DNA of 64,000 nucleotides from Ceratothoa steindachneri (lineage: Eukaryota; Arthropoda; Malacostraca; Isopoda; Cymothoidae): NCBI GenBank assembly GCA_963969495.1, contig OZ018331.1, positions 147,914,387-147,978,386 of the forward strand. Reading direction: 5' to 3'. The notes under the pieces are model-generated. The model ran no database searches. It was not told where the DNA came from and saw only the letters and a program-made list of their open reading frames with translations. Positions within the stretch are counted from its first letter, which is position 1; each line of letters starts with the position of its first letter. Positions 31,601 to 43,170 of the stretch are shown here, piece by piece. The position numbers and the translations under genes were made by a program.

Positions 31601-32815
31601 TTACTGTAAGTCAAATTGTGTGCAAGCAGTTAAGGCAAAAACTTCACCTTTATAGCTTTTCCTGGAGTATTCACTATGTGAAAAATTTCGCTTTATACTA
31701 CAACAGTAGTCATCCAGCATATTTAAATCGCATCGACTCTGATACCATTTAGCCATGACCTTCAAATCTTGATGGAATTGATTAGCTTCCTCATCGCTGA
31801 CTTCATCAAGGTTTTCCTGGACGTTAGCAAGAGAGCTATGTAGAAAATGCAACTTTATCTTCATGTTGCAAACGAGCGCTTTGTAGCTCTCCAATAGTTT
31901 CTGTGCAATTTTGGTGGAATTCTTTGTTCATGTATTTCCAAGAAAGTTCTGGACAAGTCTTCAAATGAATGCATTCTTTTCGAGTTCTGACATTGTCTCG
32001 ATGAAACTTTCATCTTTGATGAGCTGTTGAATCTGTGGATGGACCATCAAACATGCTGGCCTTGATTTCTTCAATTGACAGTCCAGGAAATTCCAAAAGG
32101 ATGTACTTGAAATAGTCGCCTTTAGTTGACAATACTTTAATGAATTGCTTTGCGAGACCCAATTTGATGTGCAGAGGTGAGAATAGAATTTTCTTTTCGA
32201 CAACAAATGGCTTATGCAGAAGGATGGGATCACCAGGTTTGGGGTCGGAGCTTGGAGGCCAGTTCCGAACTACCCAATACTTCTCTCTCCCTCTGCTGTC
32301 CCACATGCTCAGAGAGCAGAGATACTTTGTGTCCTCGCGTTGCTGATCAAGAAAGAAGCATAGCAATTTAAATCAACATAGATGATCCATTTATGTTTGT
32401 AATATTGCAAAAACTCAATGACTCTCTTTATGTCTTCATATTTTTCACGAAGACTAACTGAATGCCCAACTGGAACTTCAGCATATAAATTGCCATTATG
32501 GAGGACGACATTCTTTAAGCTCGGATTAAGTTATCAATAAACAGTAGATTCGAATTCCGAATTCGTCCGCTAAATCCTGTATGTTACGGCAATACACAAA
32601 GCTACTGTCACTTCGAAAGTACTGAAGAAATCCACTTTCTCTGGATTGAAAGTGTGATACCTTAGTTCCATTTTCAAGCAATTTTTTCTTATTCAGTCTT
32701 GATGCGGCGGTTCTGAAGCCTTTCTATAATCCCCAAATCAGCTGCCAAATCAAACAACTCATGGCGATCGAATCGTTTACGAGCTGAGTCATATTAATTT
32801 TTAAAATCTGCATGA
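31601..32815 (-). pseudogene. Broken copy of an uncharacterised high-copy invertebrate protein family
   Basis: Read on the minus strand in three alternating frames, the region gives one ordered protein: ARKRFDRHELFDLAADLGI; KLLENGTKVSHFQSRE; NVVLHNGNLYAEVPVGHSV; KYEDIKRVIEFLQYYKHKW; a Cys/Trp block with LCSLSMWDSRGREKYW; FSPLHIKLGLAKQFIKVL; QIQQLIKDESFIETMSE; MKIKLHFLHSSL; FHQDLKVMAKWYQSRCD and MLDDYC. I recognise this order from proteins annotated only as uncharacterised in many arthropod and cnidarian genomes, often in high copy. Function is unknown; the copy number suggests a transposon link, which is inference. At least three frameshifts and several stops make this copy non-functional. 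Confidence 0.65.
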
Positions 32816-34699
32816 CTGCTCTCACTGAGTTCTTTATTATGATACAGATCTTCTAGAGAGGTTAGTTGAACGAAAACAGGCAATGAGATTTGTATGAGGT
32901 ATAGCTGATAGTATACTAGAATAATAAATATTTACATTTATTGTTCTTGTTATATGTTAAGTTTTCACTAAACTAAAGTAACAGTATGTGCAATGATCTT
33001 TTGGCTCTCGCCAAATCATAAGTAAACCAAATGCTAACTTATCACGTGTTCTCTTGATCGACATCCCTACTCTTGACACAATGCTTGCACACTTTGTAAG
33101 GTGCCTAAGACTTGTCTTGATCCCCGATTTTTATTTTACGATATACAAAATAGTCTTGCTTGTCAAATGCGCTGACTGGAAATGGAAAGACTGCCACAAA
33201 TATAACAAAAAGAGTCTGAGCTGTTTAGGCATTTACGATGAGAAGTAGCAGAGGCAGAGATGATCAGAAGGAAAGGAAATAACTATATGAATACAAAATA
33301 AGTTGAACAATCACAAGTTTACAAAAAAATAAATAAAAAGCTTACATCGGGTATAATAACTCCTTGTATACATACTTCTATGTATTGTTTGAAGAATATG
33401 AGAATAATTACCTATATAGAGCGACACACAACCTCTCACCGCACTGTTTCACGCGTAACTTAATAGACAAATTATAATCTCTTGTTGTCTGTTAAGAGTG
33501 CATCTTCTACGAGTCGCGGTCAAACTGTTAATGACATTAATTAATAATATAGCTAATTTAGCTTCTTTTTTCCTTTTAATATTTATGATTAGCACTAAAT
33601 AGATAATGAAATAATAAAAACAATCAGCTGACCAGTCCTATTACGGAAGGACAAACAATACAATCATGCTTATTCAGAAAGTAAGCTGTACAGAAAAATA
33701 GGTACGTTATAGAAGGAAACTGACTGTAGATTTATGAAATCATGTCAATTTTGATAAAAATTAAGTGAAAAATCGAACTCAACTATACTCTGTTCAAAAC
33801 TATTCCCCTCTGTAATCACTGGTGAGCCTCAAGCCCCCAGGGAGCGGTTCTCGTTTAGAGAGAATGGTGGCTCCGGGTCGTATTGAGTGTTTTTCACACA
33901 AACAATTGATGGTGCTAGCCTTTGTGCCCCAGCGGCGTTACCCGTTCCTCGTCATCGGTATTTCGATATGAGTGCTCCCTCCCCCAAGCGACACTACTAC
34001 TCCATTGACAGGGTTCCGGAACAAGAGAGAGAGAGAGAGAGAGAGAGAAAGTGGGTCGATTGTTCTGTGAGGTGGGGAGGAAAATGATATAGGTGTTATG
34101 ATTGGCTATGTGCATGATGATGCGTGTGAAGGTTACAATACCAGCATGTAATATCTGCTTCGTCGATCCAAGATAGGCCTTGGATTTACATCATGAGTAG
34201 TTGCATTTATAAATTATGCAGGACCGATGCATTGATAACCTTTTTGGTCATTTTAAAGAAAAATGAATCATAATTAATAATTATATTTGTCACCTTGACT
34301 AAAGATTTTCATCAGACTAGAGTACCCTGATCACTTTCACTGTGAGTAACATTTAGGTGATCATAGAGATGGAGGGTTGAATAATCTTTATTAGTCACAA
34401 TGATCAACCAAAGTTTTTCATTGTATATTTACCTTATTGAAATAATCAATGATGATTTGAGGGTGGAGGCTCTCATTCGATTTTGTGTAAGCCATTGTGT
34501 ATTTATCGATGTAGTGTTCCAGTGACTGTTTTAATTTTGGCCTCTTGTGCTGTTATCAAGATTTGTCTAGGTAAGTTTGAAGGAATAATTGGGAATTGTG
34601 TGTCAGAGAGAGAGAGAGGAAGAGAGAGAAAAGACGCGCGTGGTCGCCGTTTCAAGGAGAGAGAGAAGAAACACCTGGTCGACCCTTTTTAATCCACGC
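32816..34699. other. Intergenic AT-rich sequence with (GA)n tracts
   Basis: No gene is recognised. A (GA)n microsatellite lies at about 34022-34048 and GA-rich sequence at 34600-34670. A segment around 34150-34370 (ATCCAAGATAGGCCT; GAGTAACATTTAGGTGATC) resembles parts of 36870-36920 and 38490-38555, suggesting an unclassified dispersed repeat. Confidence 0.4.
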
Positions 34700-35375
34700 T
34701 AACGCCAGCTAGAGGCCCGAATTCGCGGAAGTATGAGATGTGCTTAAGAGCACGAAGGTTCCCGCCATGGATTATCATGCGATAGCGTGAATCGGTTAAA
34801 GTCCACCTCGCCCGGTGAAGCGTCCGTCAACTGCCCCCTCCCGCCTTCGGGCGCGGGGGAAAGCCCCTCTGTTTCACCCCTATAAAACGTTTGACGCCAG
34901 ACTTGGACAGTAGTAACCGCCTATGTCCCGAGTATCTGCGAGTATCTGCCATCGTCCCGTCCCCATTAGCTCCACGCGAACCCTTGCAGAACCCGTTAAG
35001 TTCCGTGTATTCTCATAGAACTAGCGAGAGTCAACCCCGTACTCGTTGGTACCCGCTACCCGAACGTGATGCGTCAAATTCTCGATTCGGTATTCTAAAC
35101 CCGAAGGCAATATCGGAGTTCATCTCACGCAATAGTGGTTTGTCAAGAGGCTATTATTGTAGATTCTAAGCATTCTCTAACAAGGCAGGATTTCTCTCTT
35201 GGATCAAATCTTCGAGGTAACCGCAACGCGCAACTCTCCTGTGCAAGCTCCCCCCACCCCACCCCCCCGTCATTTTTTAAGCCTCCGTCATTTGCCTTCG
35301 CGTGCGTTCAAGGTCATTTGAGCGTTCCATTGGTCATTGTCTGTTTGTGTGTACGGTGGTCGACCCCGCCCAGGT
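34700..35375 (+). promoter_or_regulatory. GC-rich block with TATA-like box; possible LTR or promoter remnant
   Basis: This 0.65-kb block is much richer in C and G than its surroundings. It contains CTATAAAACG at 34881-34890, at a spacing that would place initiation in the following GACTTGG region. Downstream is a frame of about 90 codons without recognisable domains and a possible splice donor (GAG|GTAACC near 35214). It could be a solo LTR, a promoter with a first exon, or just GC-rich DNA. No polypurine tract, primer-binding site or clear TG...CA boundaries were found. Confidence 0.25.
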
Positions 35376-35471
35376 AGCCCTTTGAAGCCGAGACTCATGT
35401 TCATCTCTAATGTTTATATACCTTAATTAAAACCCTTTTAATTTTATAAATATATTATCTGCATAGTAGTA

Positions 35472-36202
35472 ATGATTGGAAAGGTGTAAGTAATTGGAAA
35501 ATGGATCCCGCACAAACCACGGAAAATCTGCAACAGCGTGTTGCTCGAGGTAAGTCATTGCTTTCACGACACCTTCAGGCACCATTTTGGGGCAGGTTTG
35601 TTACTGGTGATGAGAAGGGGGTCCTTTATCATGTCGTTAAACACCGTCGTTCGTTGATCAGTCGAGGTAGCAGAATTTCTATACAACCAAGAGGAGGACT
35701 TCAGCCAAAAGAGATCATGTTGAGTGTCTGGTGGGATATTGAAAGAATTGTCCATTACTAACTGTTAGGCAACAACCAAACAATTAATGGTAATCTCTAC
35801 TGCAAACAACTTCGCCGTTTGAAAGACGTTTTGGGCGAAAGGTGACCTTCCTTAGTCAAGAGAAGGGATGTCATCCTCCATCACGATAATGCCAGTCCTC
35901 ACAGAGCCCGAATGACCAAAGATCTCTTGGAGAAACTCGGTTATGAAATATTGCTTCATCCTCCGTAATCTCCTGACCTTGCTCCTTCTGATTATTACTG
36001 GTTCAGGGTCCTACAGAACCATTTGGATGGTCTTAGGTTGACATCAAGAGGAGAGGTTGAAAACGAATTGGATTCATATTTTGAATCAAATCCTAAAGGA
36101 TTTTACAAGCGTGGCATTTATAAGATTGTTGACAGATAGAAGGAGGTTCTAGGAAGCAATGGAGTTATGATTAAATATTTCCATAAGATTTTTCATCTTT
36201 AA
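35472..36202 (+). pseudogene. Mariner transposase C (DD34D), 5' truncated with in-frame stops
   Basis: The plus strand encodes the linker (GKWIPHKP, frameshifted) and catalytic domain of a mariner transposase. All three acidic residues remain: Asp in VTGDEK (35609-35611), HHDNASPH (35885-35887) and APSDYYWF (35990-35992). The last two are 35 codons apart, i.e. exactly DD34D. Stops interrupt the frame after ERIVHY (35759-35761), before PSLV, within HPP-SPDLAP and after KIVDR. The C-terminus ends FHKIFHL and TAA (36200-36202). The N-terminal DNA-binding domain is absent. The lineage differs from relics A and B. Confidence 0.85.
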
Positions 36203-36240
36203 TATATACCCTAAAATCGGACATTACTTTCGTTTTAATT
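36203..36240 (+). repeat. Probable right terminal repeat of mariner C
   Basis: CTAAAATCGGACATTACTTT directly follows the transposase stop and resembles mariner 3' inverted termini. I could not find its partner upstream, as expected if the 5' half is lost. Confidence 0.45.
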
Positions 36241-38016
36241 ACTTCATATTTGTAGAGTGATCCTGGGCAATCCTTTTTAGGAGGGAGAGGAGGAGGGGGG
36301 GCACTTGACTTTTTATTTTATTTAATATATATATATAATTATATATAAATAATTTTACCATAGATTTTTTAATTCGTTCAGAGTAAGATGTTAGTTCTAA
36401 ATCTCAATTTCTTTTTTTATGAAGCCTAAATGATCCAGAAATTTGTGTAAACTCAGCATTTTGATATGGCTGACTTGAAAGCTATAAGTCCTTCCTAGTG
36501 TATCAATAATTATTAATACATAGTTAGGTGACTTGGAGGTATATTCAATAGGAATTTCGCCTTCATATTGCACTGCTAATTTTAAAATGCATCAGGCTTG
36601 TTAAATTTACCTAATATTTGTGTTGTAATTTATTTTTAAAAAACACTTAGCTTGCATAATCTCTCGCCATAAATTTAGCCGATATAATTTTGCTTAAATG
36701 TAAGTTTTTTGGTGGCTGTCAGGTGGTTAGTTAAACTTAGGCATACAAACAAGTTGATCTGTTCTTCTGACCAGACGAACCCTTTTATTTAAGAGGTAGA
36801 TAGTGGTTTGTGTTCCATTGCTAATGAAAATATGTTCACGAATAAGAAACATGTAATGTATCCTGATTGTATCCAAGATAGGCCTCGTATTTAAATCGCA
36901 AAGAATTATATTTATAAATGATGGAGGGCCATTTAGACAGTGTAAGGGAAAGGGAAGCCAAAGAAGAATATCTCCTTATTTTGTTCCATGAATTTCTCCC
37001 TCCTCTCTGTCTTCTAAGTATAACTCCACGTGGAGTAACCTTGAAACCCAAAGGAAAAAAGAAGAAAGAATTTGAATATTCGTCAGCTGCCTCACAGGCG
37101 CAATTAATTAAGTTGGGCGTGCTAAAAGCTTTTATCCCACCGAGAAAACGCTAATCTCGGAGTCTGGAGACTCCTAGTCGAAAGTTTCAGGCCCACAACG
37201 TAAAAGCCATTAAGACTTGGCTTAGACGACAAACGCTAATCCCTCTGGCAGCCGGAACTGTTCAGCCAGGCGTCTTAGTTTGTCAATGAGAAGAAACCAA
37301 AAAAATGGCCGTCATATAAATACCCTGGGATTTCGAATATCTGCAGATTGAGTTTGAGAACCCGTCGCCTTCGGTTCAGATTGTGTCCCTGTTTCCCTAA
37401 GTCCCTGTTATTCGCTTATACCATCGAGGTTGGATCTCACCAGGCAGACCCATCTCTTTTGTGAAGCCTTACTCTGTTCAGAGCAAGCTTCGAATCGTTT
37501 TCGTCCCCGAATGATCGGCTGGGATTCCTCTCGTCTCATCTGGAATCCCCCTCCCCCTCCCTTGAAGGATCTCCAGTTCTCGTGTGAGACTTCGCGCAGA
37601 ACCGCGTCAGAGTCTCGATTTTTGGAGGTCGAACTTCTCTTGAGCAGAGGTGCCATCGTCCGTGTTCAAGGAGGATCCTGAACTCGTATTCTGCCCCCCC
37701 CCCATCCCTTCCACTTCATCCTCGTCACCGTCAGGATATTCGGCCGAGTGTCACGTCAGTCGGCCTTCTCCATTTCCCCGCGCCAGCTCTCTAAAAGATT
37801 CCCCTTCCTCGAGTTGACCCCATTAAGGTGAAGCGACCCTTGCTTGTATCTTCCGTTAATCGACCCACTTTCCGACAACTAAATATTCCCTCCGTCTAAC
37901 TGATTTTAGTAAAAGTCCATTTAATAACTGATTAACGAGCTATTAACGTTTCCAGAATGCTCATTAATCTGTATTCTGTCAAAGTTGTCCTTTATTTAAA
38001 TTACCTGTAGTTTCCC

Positions 38017-38018
<2 letters not shown>
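36241..38018. other. Intergenic sequence, no recognised gene
   Basis: AT-rich to about 36900 (including the second copy of the repeat seen at 30885, at 36485-36700), then GC-richer 37330-37860. The open stretches at 37408-37681 on both strands are shadows of GC-rich DNA and show no domain. Confidence 0.4.

Positions 38019-38094
<76 letters not shown>
38019..38094. repeat. (AT)n microsatellite
   Basis: About 76 bp of uninterrupted AT dinucleotides. Confidence 0.98.
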
Positions 38095-38097
<3 letters not shown>

Positions 38098-38353
38098 GTA
38101 GTGACTTATTAAAATTATATTTTGGTTTCACTTTTTAAATATATCCTTAAACTGCAACTTGATAAACTCATTAAACGCTATCGGCCCCTGTAGTAAATCG
38201 CACTCTTATACCACGTAATCAACGGATTACTTTTACGAAGTGAACGTACTTGTACGTAGCGAAGGACGAGTACGTACATTAGAGGAAATATGTATATATA
38301 ACTGTATATATACATATTTTCTTGACTTTTATCTCTTTCCTCCAAGCCAATAG

Positions 38354-38453
<100 letters not shown>

Positions 38454-38956
38454 GTATTGTCTAGGGAGGTGACCTATTCCTGGACAGTCAGAGCAATTAG
38501 AATACCCCGGTCTTTTTGACTGCTAGTAACTTTTAGGTGATCCTGAAGATGGATGACTTAAAATGTAAGAGTCCTTGAAGGCTGGAAGAATGAGGTAATA
38601 ATGCCATTGTATCAGGATAAAAAGGAGAAAGATGAATGCAAGAACTGTTGAGTGTTGTAGTTAAAGTGTATGGAAACATTCTGATTAGGCGTATAAGAAA
38701 AATAACTAAGGGAATGAAAGGAGATGAACAAGGTTTTGTTTAGAGCAGGAGAGGTAGACTTACTATACGTCCTTATTTAGCCGTGACTGTTACGGTTTCT
38801 CGTCAGCTTGATTAATTAGTCTCGGTTGTCTTTAAATTATTTCTTTATGTCACAGTTTTGATTTAACATTGAATTTTTAGGATGTTATATATAATAAATC
38901 TTATTGCTGTTGAACTTTCAAACAGACCAAGGCGTTTACCAAATTTAGTTAAATGG

Positions 38957-38959
<3 letters not shown>

Positions 38960-39036
<77 letters not shown>
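38960..39036. repeat. (AT)n microsatellite
   Basis: About 77 bp of AT dinucleotides; frames through it give alternating Ile/Tyr and are not genes. Confidence 0.98.
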
Positions 39037-39041
<5 letters not shown>

Positions 39042-39960
39042 TGATGAAAAAGCTCACAACTATATTTGAGATTTTATGTATGTACTGATAATGGGGTCTA
39101 GAATGAACAAATCAGGACTAAGGTTGAAATTTGGGAACGTGTTAATGGAGATACATTCTAATATATTTCTCCAAATATAATTACTGCATTTTATGACTGG
39201 TTTGGCACTATTCCAGTTGTCGTATAATGCCGCTTTTGATCACCCCACACCAGACACCACTTTTGTCGTGGTATACCTTATGGAACGTGATGTACTTCTT
39301 TGATGAAGTAGGCTTTGATCTAAGAGTGCTAATTTTTGTTGTGTTAAGGAAGAGCCGCTTCAAACACGTAAGGATATAGAGAAACGCACAGGAATTCCAA
39401 AAATAGACTTATATTTAAAATTTAACAATTTACTGCACAAAAACAAAACATGAACCACAGAAATACTAAGAATTTTAAAATACACAAAAAGGACTTCAAT
39501 AATTTCTAAGTAAGGCTTTCTAACTTGACCTACTTGACATTAGAGTGATGGTTGACCCACCACTCACTTCAATTTAAAAAAAAACAAAATTCTCACGGCC
39601 TTTACTGGCCACCACTACCTTTGTGGATACCCCTTGGAACGGGTTTGAGACTGACCTTGAACTCAATGAGCACTTTACCTCGGAAACGTTATTGTCTCCA
39701 AGCCGTGGGCCGACCGGTCAGATGGAGGTTGGGGACGAATAACCTGAAAGCCACAACTGACTTTGGCGAGTGTGGCAGCTGGGGTTCACACGCTTTCGGC
39801 AGGAAGGGATATCAATCACCACGGGATAGTGAAAGAAGGTTCCTTTCTCCTCTTCGGATTACTCTGAGGAGTAATTCGCACTGTGTAGCGATGCGCTAAG
39901 GCTTGAATACCTTGACTCAGGGGAGTGCTGGAGAGAGTGTACTCTGGGGGGGGGAAGTCT
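39037..39960. other. Intergenic sequence, no recognised gene
   Basis: An open frame of 115 codons at 39552-39899 has no recognisable domain and borders a complex tandem array, so I do not call it a gene. Confidence 0.35.
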
Positions 39961-40400
39961 TCTTCAAGGGCGAGGATAGAGGAGGGAAGTTTCTCTGACG
40001 AGAATAAGTTGAACTTGAACAAGTTAACTTGAAGGTCGGTTCGGTAACCAGGAACTAGCTCAAGGACGAGCTTCTTCTTAGTTCCAGTCTTCCTCAATGG
40101 CGAGGCCTATCTCGATGTTTGGAGATACACCAGGATAGAAGAGGGGGCTTTCTCTGACGAGAATAAGTTGAACTTAGTTTCTCAACAAAGTTAACTTATG
40201 AGTTTTGGTGTGGCCACCAGGTAACGGGCTCGAGGGAGAGCCTTTTCCTCTTCTTTTCGTAATTCCTCAAGGGCGAGGACTATCCCTGTGCTTTACGATA
40301 CATCAGAATATGAGGAGTCTCTCTGACGAGAGTAAGTTGAACTTGAACAAGTTAACTTAACGTTCGGTTTGACAACCAGGGACTAGTTCGAAGATGAGCT
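39961..40400 (+). repeat. Complex tandem repeat, 159-169 bp unit, about three copies
   Basis: TCTCTGACGAGA recurs at 39992, 40151 and 40320. Each unit also has CAAGGGCGAGGA-like, AAGTTGAACTT, AAGTTAACTT and CAGG(G/A)ACTAG-like segments in the same order. Copies differ by indels. Confidence 0.85.
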
Positions 40401-40414
40401 GCTTCTTAGCCCCT

Positions 40415-40612
40415 TTGGTAGCCCTGCCTCTCTTGCAAGGGACTTCGTAGCCTGGCGACTCACGTTTTCTACCTGTACAGTCTTGGTAGCCCGGCCTTAA
40501 TCCGGGGACTTCGTAGCCTGGCGACTCACGCATTCTACCTGTCCAGTCTCGGCAGCCCGGCCTCTATCGCCGGGGACTTCGTAGCCTGGCGACTCACGTA
40601 TTCTACCACGTT
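40415..40612 (+). repeat. 66-68 bp tandem repeat, three copies
   Basis: Units start at 40415, 40483 and 40549 (TTGGTAGCCC or TCGGCAGCCC). Each carries GGGACTTCGTAGCCTGGCGA and CACGNNTTCTACC. The array abuts the larger-unit array just upstream. Confidence 0.9.
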
Positions 40613-40959
40613 TTTCCCAAGTGTTTGTTATTTATATCTCGTCACCCCACTGGGGTAGACGTAGGAGGGGAGGGGGGCTTGTGGATGGGCCGCAAGAGGG
40701 TTCTTATTCCAACGGTTTTTTTCTCAGCAAGTCTTATCTCGGCTCCCGCTGGCCTTCGAGCTTGAGAGAAACGCGTCTCCAATTTCGTAATTGAGGTGAA
40801 ATTGAATATACCTCGTAAGGAAGATCTTGCCGTTTAAACCCGTACAGCTTTTCATAGAGACGAGTAGCGAGGGGCTGTGGTTACGAGTTTGACCCATGGT
40901 GCCGGGCCTAGATGTTCTTGCAGTCACCGTCTCGTGTTTCAACTGGGAGAGAACGGGGG

Positions 40960-42690
40960 AGTGACGATTCCCCTACACCAATTAATGGTATGGTTAAGAT
41001 TGTACATATGTAGAAAAAGCGCAGATTGTTCACTGTGATTACGTACATTGGTTTGATGTTGCTTAATCTGGACATCTAGTTCTTTCCCGGTTTGTCCATA
41101 ATAGCATTTTTGGCAGTTGTTGCATCCTATCGAATAAACAATGCCAGGTCAGGGGGAGGTAATTTTTGACACGGATGCGATAAATTGTAGTCTCATACTT
41201 AAAAATAACATTTATATTCAGAGGCCTAAGTAAACCTTGTAATTTAATTAGAATATGGTTATAGGGTAAAACTAATAGATTTTTGGCCTGGAACTTAGGG
41301 ATATTAACATTATTTTATATATTCTATCGACTTCTTTGTCTAAGTATTCTGGTGAGACAATTCTAAGGGCACGCAAAAACATAGAGGAGAAAACACTTTG
41401 ATGCTATTATGGTGGTTAGAATAAAAATGTATATAAGAGTCTATGGCTGTAAGTTTTCTATATATTTTATATTTGAAACAATAGTTTGTCCGATGAATTA
41501 GAATATCTAGGAAGGGGAGTGTGCGATCTTTTTTAACTTCTAAAGTAAATTTATTCGAGGGCACTAAGGTGTTAATTTTAGTAAAAAAATGTATTAATAT
41601 TTAAATTATTAGGCTAAAGGCAAAGAATGCCATCAAATATCGCATCCAAGCTATAGGGGTTTCATTAATTTAGGAAAGTGTTCAAGATTCGAAGAATTCC
41701 ATGTATAGGTTTGCGAGTACAGGGTACAAACAATTCCCCATTTCCATTCCAAAGGTTTGGCGATAAAATTTTCTATTAAAGCTAAATTTGCAATTGTTGA
41801 TGCAATAAGTTTAATGAGAGTAGAAGCGGGTATAGTGAGAGCAACTGTGTCGAGATGTTCTTCAAGGAAATTCAAGAGATCGGGTACTGGAATCCTATTA
41901 AAGAGGGAACAAACATCACAACTAACCAGGCTAAAATTATCAGGGTAGGGGAGCTCATTAAGTTTACTAATGAGGTGCATACCCATTTTGATAGGGTATA
42001 GGAAACACGCCCAACAGATCTAATGATGGGGCACATTAGGTTATTAGGTTTATGGGTTTTAATAACACCATAAAGGTAGGGAAGGGAAGCATTTGAAGAT
42101 TTAAATTTGCTAATGAGGTCAGGGGATCCTTTAAGTAGAGAGCGAACAGTTGAGGGAAATTCTCTGTTTACCTGGTCATTAGGATGCCTTCTAAGGGTCT
42201 CATAGGTGGAGGTATCCGAAAGTAAGATATTCATCTTATCTAAATATAGGGATTTGTCAATTAGTACAACGGAGGCAGATTGATCGGCCTTACAAACACG
42301 AATGTTCTTATTATTACTAAGGGAACTTATCGCTTTTTGAAACCTAACAGGATAATTATTGTTCACATGGATTAAGCAATTATAAACATAACCTTTAGCA
42401 ATGAAAATATCATTACGGGACACGTCACTAAATTCTTCTAACTGAGCAAATGCTTTGGCAATTTTAACACCATTCGGGGGGGATGGGAGAGAAAATTTTA
42501 GCCCAAAACCTAATGCGTTGTTTGTATCAGTATCAAACTCTTGAGTCGAAAGGTTAATAACATGGTTAGGGGAGCTATTTTTTGTCCATTCACTGTTTGC
42601 AGTGAGACTTTGTAACTTAGCGGTGTGTCTATTTTTGTCATTTAGGCAGCTTATCCTTAACTTATAAAAAAATTCCATCACGTAGGGGGT
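40960..42690 (-). mobile_element. Penelope-like retroelement, decayed
   Basis: On the minus strand, RT-domain pieces (42681 to about 41340) are followed by a GIY-YIG endonuclease-like domain (about 41147-41020). RT upstream of GIY-YIG in one unit is the signature of Penelope-like elements. Terminal repeats were not recognised. Confidence 0.8.
41020..42681 (-). pseudogene. Penelope-like RT plus GIY-YIG endonuclease, broken
   Basis: The longest clean stretch (42681-41872, 269 codons) has NALGFGLKFSLPSPPNG, KADQSASVVLIDK, YLYGVIKTHKPNN and the run SVGRVSYTLSKW. The next frame reads ISKLNELPYPDNFSLVSCDV (motif A region). Where the catalytic Y-V-D-D is expected (about 41630), the sequence reads RYLMAFFAF in one frame or YFDG in another, so an Asp and the frame are both lost. 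Further on are FTLEVKKDRTLPFLDILIHR and GIVYSIGCNNCQKCYYGQTG with KELDVQIKQH, the GIY-YIG core with its two conserved tyrosines, the first as V-Y. Multiple frameshifts and stops make it inactive. Confidence 0.85.
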
Positions 42691-42699
42691 TTAGCCACA

Positions 42700-43135
42700 T
42701 GCTGGGGATGTTATCAGAGGAGGTGCGACGGCTTATTGTAAGATCGGCGAAGGCTTGCTGAACTTGGACATTGCAAACAGTGAATTAAGGTTTGCCAGAC
42801 CAATTATGTGCCTGCTATGTTTAAAAAACGCGATAATACATATTATCAGCATGCCTGAGACTCGAATAATTTAGATATTTAGTTAAAACTCGTGCCCATC
42901 TACTTGAACCGGGCTTTAAAATCTGTGGTTGCCACCCGCGTAGTCACGTTTGCTTGCCCGCCCACCCGCTTGCTCACCCTTCCGCACTACTGTAATGTGA
43001 AAATCGTTCTCTGTTAGTCTTATACGATACACTACTCCATTACTCCAAATTAAAATAAACCTTATATTTTATACCTACCAACTTTTAATTGCGTAATTGA
43101 ACTTAAACAGATAATTTAATTTGTTTAAGATAGTC
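42700..43135. other. Sequence upstream of the Helitron-like end
   Basis: AT-rich with a short C-rich stretch (42950-42985). If the CTAG end at 43169 is real this may be its non-autonomous body, but no 5' TC terminus was identified. Confidence 0.3.
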
Positions 43136-43139
43136 TTTA

Positions 43140-43170
43140 TGCCCAGACAACGCCGAGTATCTTAGCTAGT
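43140..43170 (+). mobile_element. Possible Helitron-type 3' end (hairpin plus CTAG|T)
   Basis: An imperfect fold-back (CCCAG..CAACG..CCGAG) is followed 7-10 bases later by CTAG (43166-43169) and a T. Helitrons end in CTRR after a short GC-rich hairpin and insert between A and T. The hairpin is degraded and the 5' end is unknown. Confidence 0.35.

Noticed and set aside
39552..39899. 115-codon frame upstream of the tandem arrays
   Set aside because: No recognisable domain, and an A-rich low-complexity start; not supported as a gene.
41020..41147. Stand-alone GIY-YIG homing endonuclease
   Set aside because: It follows a Penelope-type RT on the same strand in the expected order, so it is the element's own domain.
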